From Flavobacterium sp. PMTSA4 (lineage in GTDB: Bacteria > Bacteroidota > Bacteroidia > Flavobacteriales > Flavobacteriaceae), in the NCBI RefSeq assembly GCF_032098525.1, contig NZ_CP134890.1, forward strand, positions 2,976,001 to 3,040,000: a stretch of 64,000 nucleotides of DNA, read 5' to 3'. This document shows positions 25,498 to 34,275 of the stretch, piece by piece. The position numbers and the translations under genes were made by a program. Within the stretch, counting starts at the first letter, position 1. Every line of letters begins with the position of its first letter. A model generated the notes under the pieces. It was given only the letters and a program-made list of their open reading frames with translations, was not told the DNA's origin and searched no databases.

Positions 25498-27006
25498 TTA
25501 AAAATTAATGGAATAGGTAAATGTAACCGTATTATTTTTTTTGTTTATTCTTGCTGCATCATATATTCCTGAAGATAAAAGTGTTTGATTCATGTTTCTG
25601 TATTCGTGAGCATAAGCCAAATCAATTCTATTTTCACCAAAAGTATAACCAATACCACCTGAATATCCTGTTAAATCTCCAAAGGCTTCATCAACTTTAT
25701 ATGGGCTTTCATCAAAACGATATCCTGCACGAATAGAAAATTGTTTGATTTTATATTCACCACCAAGCCTAACTTCAATTGCATTATCTAAGTTTGAACT
25801 CATGTTAGAGTTTAGGCTAATATAAGGTTGTTGATTTTTTGGCTTAAATCTAGTAGTTGAATAATCTTTCATTGAGACATCAGCACTTAAAAGACCTTTT
25901 TTTCCAAAAATATAGGCTAAACTTCCAGTCCATTTATTAGGTGTTTGAATTTTATAAGGTAAATATTCTTGTGTGTCTTGATATGAAAATGGTGTTGAAT
26001 TATTATCTTGATTATTAAGACTTGTAGTTGCAACACCTTGTGTTAATTGGTCAGTTAATCGGAACCATGTTGGTGATTCATATGAAAGACCTAATCTTAT
26101 ACTTTCAACTGGACTATAAATTGCGCCTAAATTAAAAGAAAATCCATTACCAAAAGTATCAAGTTGATTTTCGAAAATAATTTCTGCAATTGTTGAACCA
26201 GTTTCATATTCAGGATTATTATTGCTTTCGTAAACAGTAAAGTATTTTTGTATGTCTACAATATGGAAGTTTAGATTAACTCCCAAAAATAATTTGTTTT
26301 TATAAGCTGTAGCAAAATTAGCGGTTAACTTTCCGTTATATCCACTAGAATTTATATAATTCTCTTGATAAAAATTTCCTCCATTTGGAATATTTGTGTA
26401 ATAATCAGTGTTGTTTGCACTATTTGTTACTGATTCAAAAATATAAGTATCATAACCAAGATATGCTTGCTGTTCGTTGAAGTATAATTGGTTGAAATTA
26501 TAATCAGTCAATATGTTTAGTGGAATTCCTTGAGCAAAATTCAAAAAATAATTTCCAATAGAATTATAAGGATTTGTTCCAGCAGAAAAAAGAGTGTTAT
26601 TGAAATTATTAGTATTTTCAAAATTTACAGCTAGAGAGAATTTTTGCCAATCATTCTCAGGATTTTTATCCTCAAAAACAAAAACAGCACCAGCTTGATT
26701 TATGTCTAAAGTATTATCATTTTCAATTGTTTTTGTGCCAAAATAATTTGATTTATTTCTAACATTGAAACTTGATAATGAAATTGAAGCAAAATTATTT
26801 GTAAAAAATACTGAACCAGCAGGATTTTGATTTAATGAAGATAGATCACCTCCAACGGCACCAAATGCTCCGCTCATAGCTCTGTATCTTGCAGTTCCGG
26901 TAATATTGTCAACAGCTAATCTTAAAGCATCATCAACAGTTGTTTCTTGGGCTTTTATTGAAAATATAGTCAGACCAAAAAACAAAAAGGAATATATTTT
27001 TTTCAT
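25498..27006 (-). CDS. OmpP1/FadL/TodX family outer-membrane protein
   Basis: A 502-residue outer-membrane barrel with a signal peptide (MKKIYSFLFFGLTIFSIKAQ). The N-terminal hatch motif (ARYRAMSGAFGAVGGDLSSL, then NQNPAG) is diagnostic of the FadL-like family in Bacteroidota, and the protein ends in an amphipathic strand (NNTVTFTYSINF) with a terminal aromatic residue. Uptake of hydrophobic compounds is the family role. Confidence 0.9.
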   Translation of the reverse strand: MKKIYSFLFFGLTIFSIKAQETTVDDALRLAVDNITGTARYRAMSGAFGAVGGDLSSLNQNPAGSVFFTNNFASISLSSFNVRNKSNYFGTKTIENDNTLDINQAGAVFVFEDKNPENDWQKFSLAVNFENTNNFNNTLFSAGTNPYNSIGNYFLNFAQGIPLNILTDYNFNQLYFNEQQAYLGYDTYIFESVTNSANNTDYYTNIPNGGNFYQENYINSSGYNGKLTANFATAYKNKLFLGVNLNFHIVDIQKYFTVYESNNNPEYETGSTIAEIIFENQLDTFGNGFSFNLGAIYSPVESIRLGLSYESPTWFRLTDQLTQGVATTSLNNQDNNSTPFSYQDTQEYLPYKIQTPNKWTGSLAYIFGKKGLLSADVSMKDYSTTRFKPKNQQPYISLNSNMSSNLDNAIEVRLGGEYKIKQFSIRAGYRFDESPYKVDEAFGDLTGYSGGIGYTFGENRIDLAYAHEYRNMNQTLLSSGIYDAARINKKNNTVTFTYSINF

Positions 27007-27033
27007 AGTTTTTTAATAAAGTTGGAATAACAA

Positions 27034-28017
27034 TTATCTTCTTCCTCCAGATGAACGTCCTCCACCAGATGAACCACCAGATGATCTTCCTCCGCCAGAA
27101 CTACCTGACGAGTATGAACGAGTTCCGCTATAATTGCTAGAGCTTGGTGATGAATAGGAACGAGTAGGTGTAGTAGTGCTTGAATTTGGATTTGTTCTAA
27201 CACTATTGTTTCTAGTTCCTGAACTATACGGATTAGAAGTTGTTGAAGAGTTTCCTCTTGTTCCTGAATAATTATTTGATCTTACACTATTATTTCTTGT
27301 TGTAGAGAAAGAATTTCCTCGTGTTGAGCTTCTTGAATTTCCAAACGCAGTATTTCTTGTTCCGTTTATAACGCTATAGTTATTTCTTCCAGCTCTATTT
27401 CCGTTATAATAGTAATTGTTTCCTCTTCTACCACCATTCCAATTGGTGTAATATCCATTATAGCCCCAATATGGACTGTAATAAAAATTGTTATAGCCCC
27501 AATAATTTCCGTACCAACCATTCCATCCCCATCCTGGTCCGTACCAACTATTCCAACCCCAACCCCAACTTGGTCCATACCAACTATTCCATCCAAATCC
27601 CCAATTCCAATTATTGTAACCCCAATAGTTTCCATACCAATAGTTATTCCAATATCCATAACCCCAGTTGTTGTCGTAAACATTTACTACAACAGTTTGA
27701 GGATTATTGCCCCAACTTGAATAACTTTCATTGTATTCTGAATTACTTTTTGTTTTTGTAGAATCACTCATTGAGTTATATCGTTCTACATCTAAAAAAA
27801 TTTCATTGTCATCTTGATTTAACGAGCTAAAATACTCTTGATATTCATTGCTTTTGGCTTTCGAGCTGTTTTCAGTATTGTTGTTTTTAGAATAAACACC
27901 ATCATTATCATAATAGGATGCATTTTGATAAGATCCACATGAAGTAAGTAATAGCATTACACATCCAATTAAGTAAAAACTGGATGTTTTTTTTGTTGAT
28001 AGGAGAATAGTTTTCAT
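27034..28017 (-). CDS. Tyr/Trp/Gly/Asn-rich low-complexity lipoprotein
   Basis: A 327-residue lipoprotein (YLIGCVMLLLTSC, about Cys 26). Residues about 115-195 are a Tyr/Trp/Gly/Asn-rich stretch with repeats such as GWNSWYGPSWGWGWNSWYGP. Residues 200-327 are Ser/Arg/Gly/Asn-rich with recurring SGTR and NSVR units, ending SSGGGRSSGGRR. Codons avoid stops in the opposite strand by composition only. Similar proteins sit near proS in other flavobacteria to my recollection. Surface or adhesive function is a guess. Confidence 0.75.
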   Translation of the reverse strand: MKTILLSTKKTSSFYLIGCVMLLLTSCGSYQNASYYDNDGVYSKNNNTENSSKAKSNEYQEYFSSLNQDDNEIFLDVERYNSMSDSTKTKSNSEYNESYSSWGNNPQTVVVNVYDNNWGYGYWNNYWYGNYWGYNNWNWGFGWNSWYGPSWGWGWNSWYGPGWGWNGWYGNYWGYNNFYYSPYWGYNGYYTNWNGGRRGNNYYYNGNRAGRNNYSVINGTRNTAFGNSRSSTRGNSFSTTRNNSVRSNNYSGTRGNSSTTSNPYSSGTRNNSVRTNPNSSTTTPTRSYSSPSSSNYSGTRSYSSGSSGGGRSSGGSSGGGRSSGGRR

Positions 28018-28119
28018 AATCGATAGCTTTTTTTATTGTTGGACTATACAAAAATAGTTAGTTTTGCTGAATAATTTAGTTAAAAAAAAATAAACAATAT
28101 TTGTGCCAAAATATTCAAT

Positions 28120-29598
28120 ATGAGCAAGAATCTAACAAAAAGAGAAGAAGATTATTCAAAATGGTATAATGAACTAGTAGTTAAAGCTGATTTAGCTGAA
28201 AATTCAGGTGTTCGTGGTTGCATGGTAATTAAACCCTATGGATACGCAATTTGGGAAAAAATGCAAGCAGAATTGGATAAAATGTTTAAAGAAACAGGTC
28301 ATAGTAATGCCTATTTTCCTCTTTTTGTTCCTAAAAGCATGTTTGAAGCAGAAGAAAAGAACGCAGAAGGTTTTGCTAAAGAATGTGCTATTGTTACTCA
28401 TTATAGATTAAAAAATGATGAGGATAAACCTGGAAGGCTAATGGTAGATCCAAATGCAAAATTGGAAGAAGAATTAATTGTTAGACCAACCAGTGAAGCC
28501 ATTATTTGGAGTACTTATAAAAATTGGATTCAATCTTATAGAGATTTACCATTATTGATAAATCAATGGGCTAATGTTGTTCGGTGGGAAATGAGAACAA
28601 GATTGTTTTTGAGAACAGCTGAGTTTTTATGGCAAGAAGGTCATACAGCTCATGCTACAAAAAATGAAGCCCTAGAAGAAACAATTCAAATGATGAATGT
28701 TTATGCAGATTTTGCAGAACGTTTTATGGCAATTCCGGTGATAAAAGGTGTAAAGTCAGAAAATGAACGATTTGCTGGAGCAGAAGAAACATATTGTATA
28801 GAAGCTTTAATGCAAGATGGAAAAGCTTTACAAGCTGGAACATCTCATTTTTTAGGACAAAATTTTGCTAAAGCATTTGATGTTAAGTTTGCCAATCAAG
28901 AGGGGAAACAAGATTATGTTTGGGGTACATCTTGGGGAGTTTCTACCAGATTAATGGGCGCTTTAGTGATGACGCACTCTGATGATAACGGATTAGTTTT
29001 ACCTCCAAATTTAGCACCAATTCAAGTAGTTATTGTTCCAATATTTAAAACAGATGAAGAGTTTGACGCAATTTCAGAAGTGGCTAATGAATTAGTATCA
29101 CAATTTAGAAGAGCAAATGTTTCTGTAAAATTTGATAATAGAACAACTCATAAACCTGGTTTTAAATTTGCTGAATGGGAATTAAAAGGTGTTCCTATTC
29201 GAATTGCTGTAGGACCAAAAGATTTAGAAAATGGAACTTTTGAGATAGCTAGAAGAGATACTCTAACAAAAGAAGTTAAAGCGAAAGAAGGAATAGTAAA
29301 TTATATAACAGAATTGCTTGATATTATTCAAAAAGAATTATTTGAAAAAGCACTTAATTATAGAAATAATCATATTACGGAAGTAAATTCTTTTGAAGAG
29401 TTTAAAAATGTTTTAGAAAATAAAACAGGTTTTGTTTCTGCACATTGGGATGGAACAGGTGAAACGGAAGAAAAAATTAAAGAAGTAACCAAAGCAACTA
29501 TACGTTGTATTCCTTTGGATAGAAAATTTGAGAATGGAAATTGTGTTTTTTCAGGAAAGGAATCCGTTGGAAGAGTGTTGTTTGCAAAAGCGTATTAA
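28120..29598 (+). CDS. proS: Prolyl-tRNA synthetase (archaeal/eukaryotic type)
   Basis: A 492-residue class II synthetase charging tRNA-Pro. Motif 2 is VRWEMRTRLFLRTAEFLWQE and motif 3 lies near WGTSWGVSTRLMGALVMTH. It lacks the bacterial-type editing insertion and carries the C-terminal extension ending in tyrosine (FAKAY), both typical of the archaeal/eukaryotic form used by Bacteroidota. One Cys of the zinc site (RCIPLD) is visible. Confidence 0.95.
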   Translation: MSKNLTKREEDYSKWYNELVVKADLAENSGVRGCMVIKPYGYAIWEKMQAELDKMFKETGHSNAYFPLFVPKSMFEAEEKNAEGFAKECAIVTHYRLKNDEDKPGRLMVDPNAKLEEELIVRPTSEAIIWSTYKNWIQSYRDLPLLINQWANVVRWEMRTRLFLRTAEFLWQEGHTAHATKNEALEETIQMMNVYADFAERFMAIPVIKGVKSENERFAGAEETYCIEALMQDGKALQAGTSHFLGQNFAKAFDVKFANQEGKQDYVWGTSWGVSTRLMGALVMTHSDDNGLVLPPNLAPIQVVIVPIFKTDEEFDAISEVANELVSQFRRANVSVKFDNRTTHKPGFKFAEWELKGVPIRIAVGPKDLENGTFEIARRDTLTKEVKAKEGIVNYITELLDIIQKELFEKALNYRNNHITEVNSFEEFKNVLENKTGFVSAHWDGTGETEEKIKEVTKATIRCIPLDRKFENGNCVFSGKESVGRVLFAKAY

Positions 29599-29627
29599 AA
29601 TATTTTAAAAAAAAATTATCTTTACTC

Positions 29628-29657
29628 TTGCGAAAATAAAAAATAGTTGTATTTTTG
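29628..29657 (+). promoter_or_regulatory. Promoter of tRNA-Glu and rpsT
   Basis: TTG (29628-29630), exactly 19 bases, TATTTTTG (29650-29657), a consensus promoter 19 bases before the tRNA. Confidence 0.78.
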
Positions 29658-29676
29658 CATCCGCATTGAGAAAGAT

Positions 29677-29748
29677 GGCCCGTTCGTCTATCGGTTAGGA
29701 CGCCAGGTTTTCATCCTGGTAAGAGGGGTTCGATTCCCCTACGGGCTA
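29677..29748 (+). tRNA. tRNA-Glu (anticodon TTC)
   Basis: 72 bases with acceptor GGCCCGT/ACGGGCT, D-arm TCGTCTATCGGTTAGGA, anticodon stem CCAGG/CCTGG around loop TTTTCAT (TTC at 29710-29712) and T-arm AGGGGTTCGATTCCCCT. CCA is not encoded. rpsT follows after 28 bases with no terminator between. Confidence 0.96.
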
Positions 29749-29776
29749 CAAATTTACATAATAGAAAAAAGAAAAA

Positions 29777-30028
29777 ATGGCAAATCATAAGTCAGCTTTA
29801 AAAAGAATCAGAAGTAACGAGAAGAAAAGAGTGTTAAATAGATATCAACACAAAACAACTCGTAATGCTATTAAGGCATTAAGAATGGCAACTGATAAAT
29901 CAGATGCAGCTGCTAAGTTGTCTGCTGTAATTTCTATGATTGATAAATTAGCTAAGAAAAATGTTATTCATGATAACAAAGCAGCTAACTTAAAATCTAA
30001 ATTAACTAAGCACGTAGCTAAACTTTAA
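29777..30028 (+). CDS. rpsT: 30S ribosomal protein S20
   Basis: An 83-residue basic, helical protein beginning MANHKSALKRIRSNEKKRV, the S20 signature, with NAIKALRMATD and KGVIHKNKAANLKSKL-like sequence (here NVIHDNKAANLKSKLTKHV) at the end. It binds 16S rRNA early in small-subunit assembly. It is probably read from the tRNA-Glu promoter. Confidence 0.96.
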   Translation: MANHKSALKRIRSNEKKRVLNRYQHKTTRNAIKALRMATDKSDAAAKLSAVISMIDKLAKKNVIHDNKAANLKSKLTKHVAKL

Positions 30029-30048
30029 TACAAAGTTTTTATAGATAT

Positions 30049-30079
30049 TAAAAAGCACTCAAATTGAGTGCTTTTTTTT
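30049..30079. terminator. Bidirectional terminator after rpsT
   Basis: AAAAGCACTC (30051-30060) pairs with GAGTGCTTTT (30066-30075) across AAATT, with A- and T-runs on both sides. It also closes the convergent response regulator gene, whose stop lies in its edge. Confidence 0.8.
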
Positions 30080-30467
30080 ATAGTTTTAATTGATTCAAAA
30101 TTTCTTTAGTGATTGGTTTTGATATAAAATCAATTACCATTGGATAACTTTTTGATTTTTCAACATCACTTGGATCAATAGTAGAAGACAATACGATGAA
30201 CTTTGTTTCGGGGTACAATAAATTAAATTCCAAATCCAAATAACTGTCTAATAATTCCCAGCCATTCATTATGGGCATGTTTAAATCTAGCAATACTAAT
30301 TCGGGTGGATTAGTATTATTGTTTTTTATTTCTTTAAAATAATTAATTGCTTCTTCACCGTTTTTTGCCGTTTCAATTTCTTTCGTATAGTTAACTCTTT
30401 CAATTACTTTTTTACAGAGCATTAAAGTAATTAGATCATCGTCTACACATAAAACTTTATTTAACAT
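30078..30467 (-). CDS. Single-domain response regulator
   Basis: A 129-residue receiver domain: acidic pocket CVDDDLITL, phospho-acceptor Asp 61 in ELVLLDLNMPIMNGWELL, switch Ser/Thr in FIVLSSTID and the conserved Lys in ISKPIT. It has no output domain, so it acts through protein contacts. It abuts the histidine kinase gene (TAAATG) and is surely its partner. Confidence 0.92.
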   Translation of the reverse strand: MLNKVLCVDDDLITLMLCKKVIERVNYTKEIETAKNGEEAINYFKEIKNNNTNPPELVLLDLNMPIMNGWELLDSYLDLEFNLLYPETKFIVLSSTIDPSDVEKSKSYPMVIDFISKPITKEILNQLKL

Positions 30468-32177
30468 TTACTTGTTTTTAAATTTTATTATAAAAGTTGT
30501 TCCTTTATCAACTTCGCTTTCTACACTAATGGTTCCATCCATAGCTTCAATTTGAGATTTTACTAAATATAACCCTAAACCTTTGCTGTCTGGAAGATTA
30601 TGGAATCTTTGATACAATCCAAAAATTTTATTTTTGTTTCTCTCCATATCAATACCAATTCCATTATCTGAAAAAACAATTACTATTTCATCATCTTCAA
30701 TTTTTGAACTTACCGTTATTTTTAATTGACGTTTTGAAGATTTATATTTTAAAGAATTGGTCATTAAATTCAAAAAAATACTTTCCAGATATGATTTATT
30801 GCTGTTTAAAACATAAGTTTCTTCTAAATCAATTTTAAGTATAGGTTTGTGATTATTTATTAAAAAACTCAATTGATTAAATACACTTTCAAAAACATCC
30901 TTTATTAATATTTTCTCTTTTTTTATTGATGGATTATCTTTTATGATTATGACTTTTACTAAATCGTTTATTGTTTCATTTAACATATAAGTTGAATTAG
31001 CAAAACCATCAATTATTTCTTTTAAATCTTCATTTTCAATTGGAATATCTTCTATAAGATTTAAAAGTCCTGTTAGATTAGATAAAGGTGCTCTTAAATT
31101 ATGAGAAGTTATATAGGAGAACTGTTTTAAATCATTATTATTTTTTGTTAACTCTTTAATTAGCTGTTCTCTTTCTTTTATTTTCTCTTTTTCAATAGTG
31201 ATATCTCTTTGTATTGAAATCCAGTGAGAATGTTTTCCTTCTTTGTCGTTAACAGGAATCATGGAAAGACTAATCCAAAAATTACTTCCATCTTTTTTAT
31301 AACAAATAGTTTCAATAGAACACTCACGATATTCTTTAATGGAATTAATCAACAAATCAAGTTGTATTAAATCTGAATTTTTGCCAAAGAGAATGCTAAA
31401 ATCATTTGAAATTAATTCTTCAGATTCATAACCTGTAATATCAGTAAACGCTGGATTTACATACCAAATTTTCGGAAATTGAGATTCATTTAACTCGATG
31501 TTGGTAATAACTATTGCGACCTTTGTATTGGTGATTACTGTTTCTAATAATCTTAGTCTTTGTTCTTCCTCTTTTTCTTTTGATACATCTTGAATTGCAC
31601 CAATCATTCTGATGATTTTTCCATCTTTATCTTTTAAAAGAAAACCTCTATCAATTACATGTTTATAAGTTCCGTCGGCGCACCTGAACCTGTATTCATC
31701 TTGCCATCTGTCTTTAACAAAATCTAAAAACGAATAAAGTCTGACTGACATCTTTAAACTGTCTTCCGGATGAATTCTTTCAAACCACCATTTAGAAGAT
31801 TTTTCAATTTCTTTTTTATTATATCCAAAAACACCTTGAATTCCTTTATTCCAAATCATGATATCATCTTCAATATGCCAATCCCAAATAGTATCGCTAG
31901 TGGCTTTGGCAACAATATCATATCTTTCTTTTGCTTCAATAATGTCTTTGTTAATATCAACTAGATTTTGATATTCTTTTTTGTTTTTGATTTTATTTAA
32001 ATTGGTTAAATAAGCAAATGTAGAAACGGCAATAATTATCAGGATGCAGTTGCTTATAAGTAAAGAAGTTAAATTGATTGAGTTAGGTTCTAAATTCATT
32101 AGGAAATAAATTCCTAACGCACTGAAAGTTAGAATCAATAAAAAAATAAAAGAAAATTTGCTCGGATTACTTTTCAT
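30468..32177 (-). CDS. PAS-domain sensor histidine kinase
   Basis: A 569-residue membrane kinase: two N-terminal transmembrane helices (about 8-27 and 37-57), a PAS_3-like domain (about 72-195, WDWHIEDDIMIWNKGIQGVF), a second PAS domain (about 205-325, WYVNPAFTDITGY), then the HisKA-like helix SYITSHNLRAPLSNLTG with the phospho-acceptor His. The ATPase domain has NGIGIDMERN and GLGLYLVKSQIE. The short periplasmic loop argues for sensing in the membrane or cytoplasm through the PAS domains. Confidence 0.92.
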   Translation of the reverse strand: MKSNPSKFSFIFLLILTFSALGIYFLMNLEPNSINLTSLLISNCILIIIAVSTFAYLTNLNKIKNKKEYQNLVDINKDIIEAKERYDIVAKATSDTIWDWHIEDDIMIWNKGIQGVFGYNKKEIEKSSKWWFERIHPEDSLKMSVRLYSFLDFVKDRWQDEYRFRCADGTYKHVIDRGFLLKDKDGKIIRMIGAIQDVSKEKEEEQRLRLLETVITNTKVAIVITNIELNESQFPKIWYVNPAFTDITGYESEELISNDFSILFGKNSDLIQLDLLINSIKEYRECSIETICYKKDGSNFWISLSMIPVNDKEGKHSHWISIQRDITIEKEKIKEREQLIKELTKNNNDLKQFSYITSHNLRAPLSNLTGLLNLIEDIPIENEDLKEIIDGFANSTYMLNETINDLVKVIIIKDNPSIKKEKILIKDVFESVFNQLSFLINNHKPILKIDLEETYVLNSNKSYLESIFLNLMTNSLKYKSSKRQLKITVSSKIEDDEIVIVFSDNGIGIDMERNKNKIFGLYQRFHNLPDSKGLGLYLVKSQIEAMDGTISVESEVDKGTTFIIKFKNK

Positions 32178-32292
32178 TATTCCAAATATATAAATAAATT
32201 AAAATTTGTATCTATTATTACCCAAAAACTTATCAATGAAATTCTATTTTTTTCATAATGCTTTTTGTTGATTTATTTCAAAAATAAAAGTG

Positions 32293-32300
32293 TACCTTTG
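32293..32300 (+). promoter_or_regulatory. Candidate -7 box of typA
   Basis: TACCTTTG fits TAnnTTTG, 19 bases before the ATG at 32320; it would exclude the in-frame start at 32290. Confidence 0.55.
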
Positions 32301-32319
32301 CACCTTCAAAAAAAAACTC

Positions 32320-34116
32320 ATGGAATCTATTAGAAACATTGCAATTATCGCTCACGTTGACCACGGTAAAACTACATTGGTTGATAAAATTATGTACCAT
32401 TGTCAATTATTTCGCGAAAATGAAAATACTGGCGATTTAATTCTGGACAACAACGATTTAGAGCGTGAAAGAGGAATTACCATTACTTCAAAGAATGTTT
32501 CTGTAGTATATAAAGGAACAAAAATCAACATTATTGATACTCCAGGTCACGCGGATTTTGGTGGAGAAGTAGAACGTGTATTGAACATGGCAGATGGTGT
32601 TTGTTTGTTGGTTGATGCCTTTGAAGGACCAATGCCTCAAACGCGTTTTGTACTACAAAAAGCAATTGATTTAGGTTTAAAACCATGTGTAGTTATTAAC
32701 AAAGTTGATAAAGAAAACTGTACGCCTGAAGAAGTTCATGAGAAAGTTTTTGATTTGATGTTTGAATTAGGTGCTGAAGAATGGCAATTGGATTTCCCAA
32801 CGGTTTATGGTTCAGCTAAGAATAACTGGATGTCGGATCATTGGGAAAATGTTACTGAAAACATTGAGCCATTATTAGACATGGTTGTAGAACATGTTCC
32901 TGCTCCAAAAGTATCGGAAGGTACGCCACAGATGTTGATTACTTCTTTAGATTTCTCTTCATTTACTGGACGTATTGCGATTGGTCGTTTGGAAAGAGGT
33001 GTTTTAAAAGAAGGAATGCCGATTTCTTTGGTAAAAAGAGATGGAAAAGTTATCAAATCTAGAATAAAAGAGCTTCATACTTTTGAAGGTTTAGGAAGAA
33101 AAAAAGTAACAGAAGTTGTTGCCGGTGATATTTGTGCAATCGTTGGTGTTGAAGGTTTTGAAATTGGTGATACAATTGCTGATTTTGAAAATCCAGAAGC
33201 ATTACAAACTATTGCTATTGATGAACCAACGATGAGTATGTTGTTTACAATCAACGATTCGCCTTTCTTTGGAAAAGAAGGAAAGTTTGTGACTTCAAGA
33301 CATATTAAAGACAGATTAACAAAAGAATTAGAGAAAAACTTAGCTTTGAGAGTTAGTGAAACTGATTCTGCTGATAAGTTTATGGTTTTTGGTCGTGGCG
33401 TTCTTCACTTATCGGTTTTGATTGAAACCATGAGACGTGAAGGATATGAATTGCAAATTGGTCAGCCGCAAGTAATCATTAAAGAAATTGATGGTGTAAA
33501 ATGTGAACCAATTGAGGAGTTGACTATTGATTTACCAGAGAATGTTTCGGGTAGAGCTGTAGAGTTTGTTTCTGTTCGTAAAGGTGAAATGCTTTCGATG
33601 GAAGGAAAAGGTGAGCGAATGATTATCAAGTTTAATATTCCTTCTCGTGGAATTATTGGATTGAGAAATCAATTGTTGACTGCTACTGCTGGTGAGGCAA
33701 TCATGGCGCACCGTTTTATTGGTTATGAACCATTTAAAGGAGAAATTTCGGGACGTATTAATGGTTCTTTGATATCAATGGAGAATGGAAAAGCAATTCC
33801 TTATTCAATTAACAAACTACAAGATAGAGGTAAATTCTTTGTTGACCCGAATGAAGATATTTATGAAGGACAAGTTGTCGGAGAAAATTCTCGTGGTGAT
33901 GATATGACGGTTAATATTACTAAAACGAAACAGTTAACGAACTTCCGTTCGGCTGGTGCTGATGAGAAGAATAAAATTGTTCCTGCGATTAAGTTTACTT
34001 TGGAAGAAGCTTTGGAATATATTCAAAAAGATGAGTATGTTGAGGTTACTCCAAAAAACATTCGTTTGAGAAAAATTTATTTGAATGAAAACGACAGAAA
34101 ACGTTTTAAGATGTAA
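32320..34116 (+). CDS. typA: Ribosome-associated GTPase TypA/BipA
   Basis: A 598-residue translational GTPase used in ribosome assembly and stress or cold adaptation. G1 is AHVDHGKTTL, G2 RGITI, G3 DTPGHADF, G4 NKVDKE; EF-Tu domain 2 and EF-G-like domains follow, ending in the TypA-specific C-terminal domain (SMENGKAIPYSI, RGDDMTVNITKTKQLTNFR, TPKNIRLRKIYL). I chose the ATG at 32320 (MESIRNIAI) because the upstream in-frame start would overlap the promoter. Confidence 0.95.
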   Translation: MESIRNIAIIAHVDHGKTTLVDKIMYHCQLFRENENTGDLILDNNDLERERGITITSKNVSVVYKGTKINIIDTPGHADFGGEVERVLNMADGVCLLVDAFEGPMPQTRFVLQKAIDLGLKPCVVINKVDKENCTPEEVHEKVFDLMFELGAEEWQLDFPTVYGSAKNNWMSDHWENVTENIEPLLDMVVEHVPAPKVSEGTPQMLITSLDFSSFTGRIAIGRLERGVLKEGMPISLVKRDGKVIKSRIKELHTFEGLGRKKVTEVVAGDICAIVGVEGFEIGDTIADFENPEALQTIAIDEPTMSMLFTINDSPFFGKEGKFVTSRHIKDRLTKELEKNLALRVSETDSADKFMVFGRGVLHLSVLIETMRREGYELQIGQPQVIIKEIDGVKCEPIEELTIDLPENVSGRAVEFVSVRKGEMLSMEGKGERMIIKFNIPSRGIIGLRNQLLTATAGEAIMAHRFIGYEPFKGEISGRINGSLISMENGKAIPYSINKLQDRGKFFVDPNEDIYEGQVVGENSRGDDMTVNITKTKQLTNFRSAGADEKNKIVPAIKFTLEEALEYIQKDEYVEVTPKNIRLRKIYLNENDRKRFKM

Positions 34117-34140
34117 TGGTTTACTAATGAACTATAAAAG

Positions 34141-34169
34141 AAACCCTTTCAGTGATGAAAGGGTTTTTT
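34141..34169 (+). terminator. Terminator of typA
   Basis: AAACCCTTTC (34141-34150) pairs with GAAAGGGTTT (34157-34166), followed by Ts. Confidence 0.8.
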
Positions 34170-34250
34170 GTTTTATGGGAATTATTGAAATGTCAACAAA
34201 AATAAGGTTTCCGTCGATTGAAAATTAGTTTCCGCACTTATCAATTAAGA

Positions 34251-34265
34251 TTCCTACGGAATGAC
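34251..34265 (-). repeat. Inverted copy of the GTCATTCCGTAGGAA dispersed repeat
   Basis: The 15 bases are the exact reverse complement of 3991-4005. It lies in the short gap between typA and the first T9SS protein. Confidence 0.65.
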
Positions 34266-34275
34266 AATAGGTAGA

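Noticed and set aside
27366..27761. Frames of 96 and 105 codons on either strand within the Tyr/Trp/Gly-rich lipoprotein gene
   Set aside because: They arise from the repeated codons of the real gene and lack starts with promoters.
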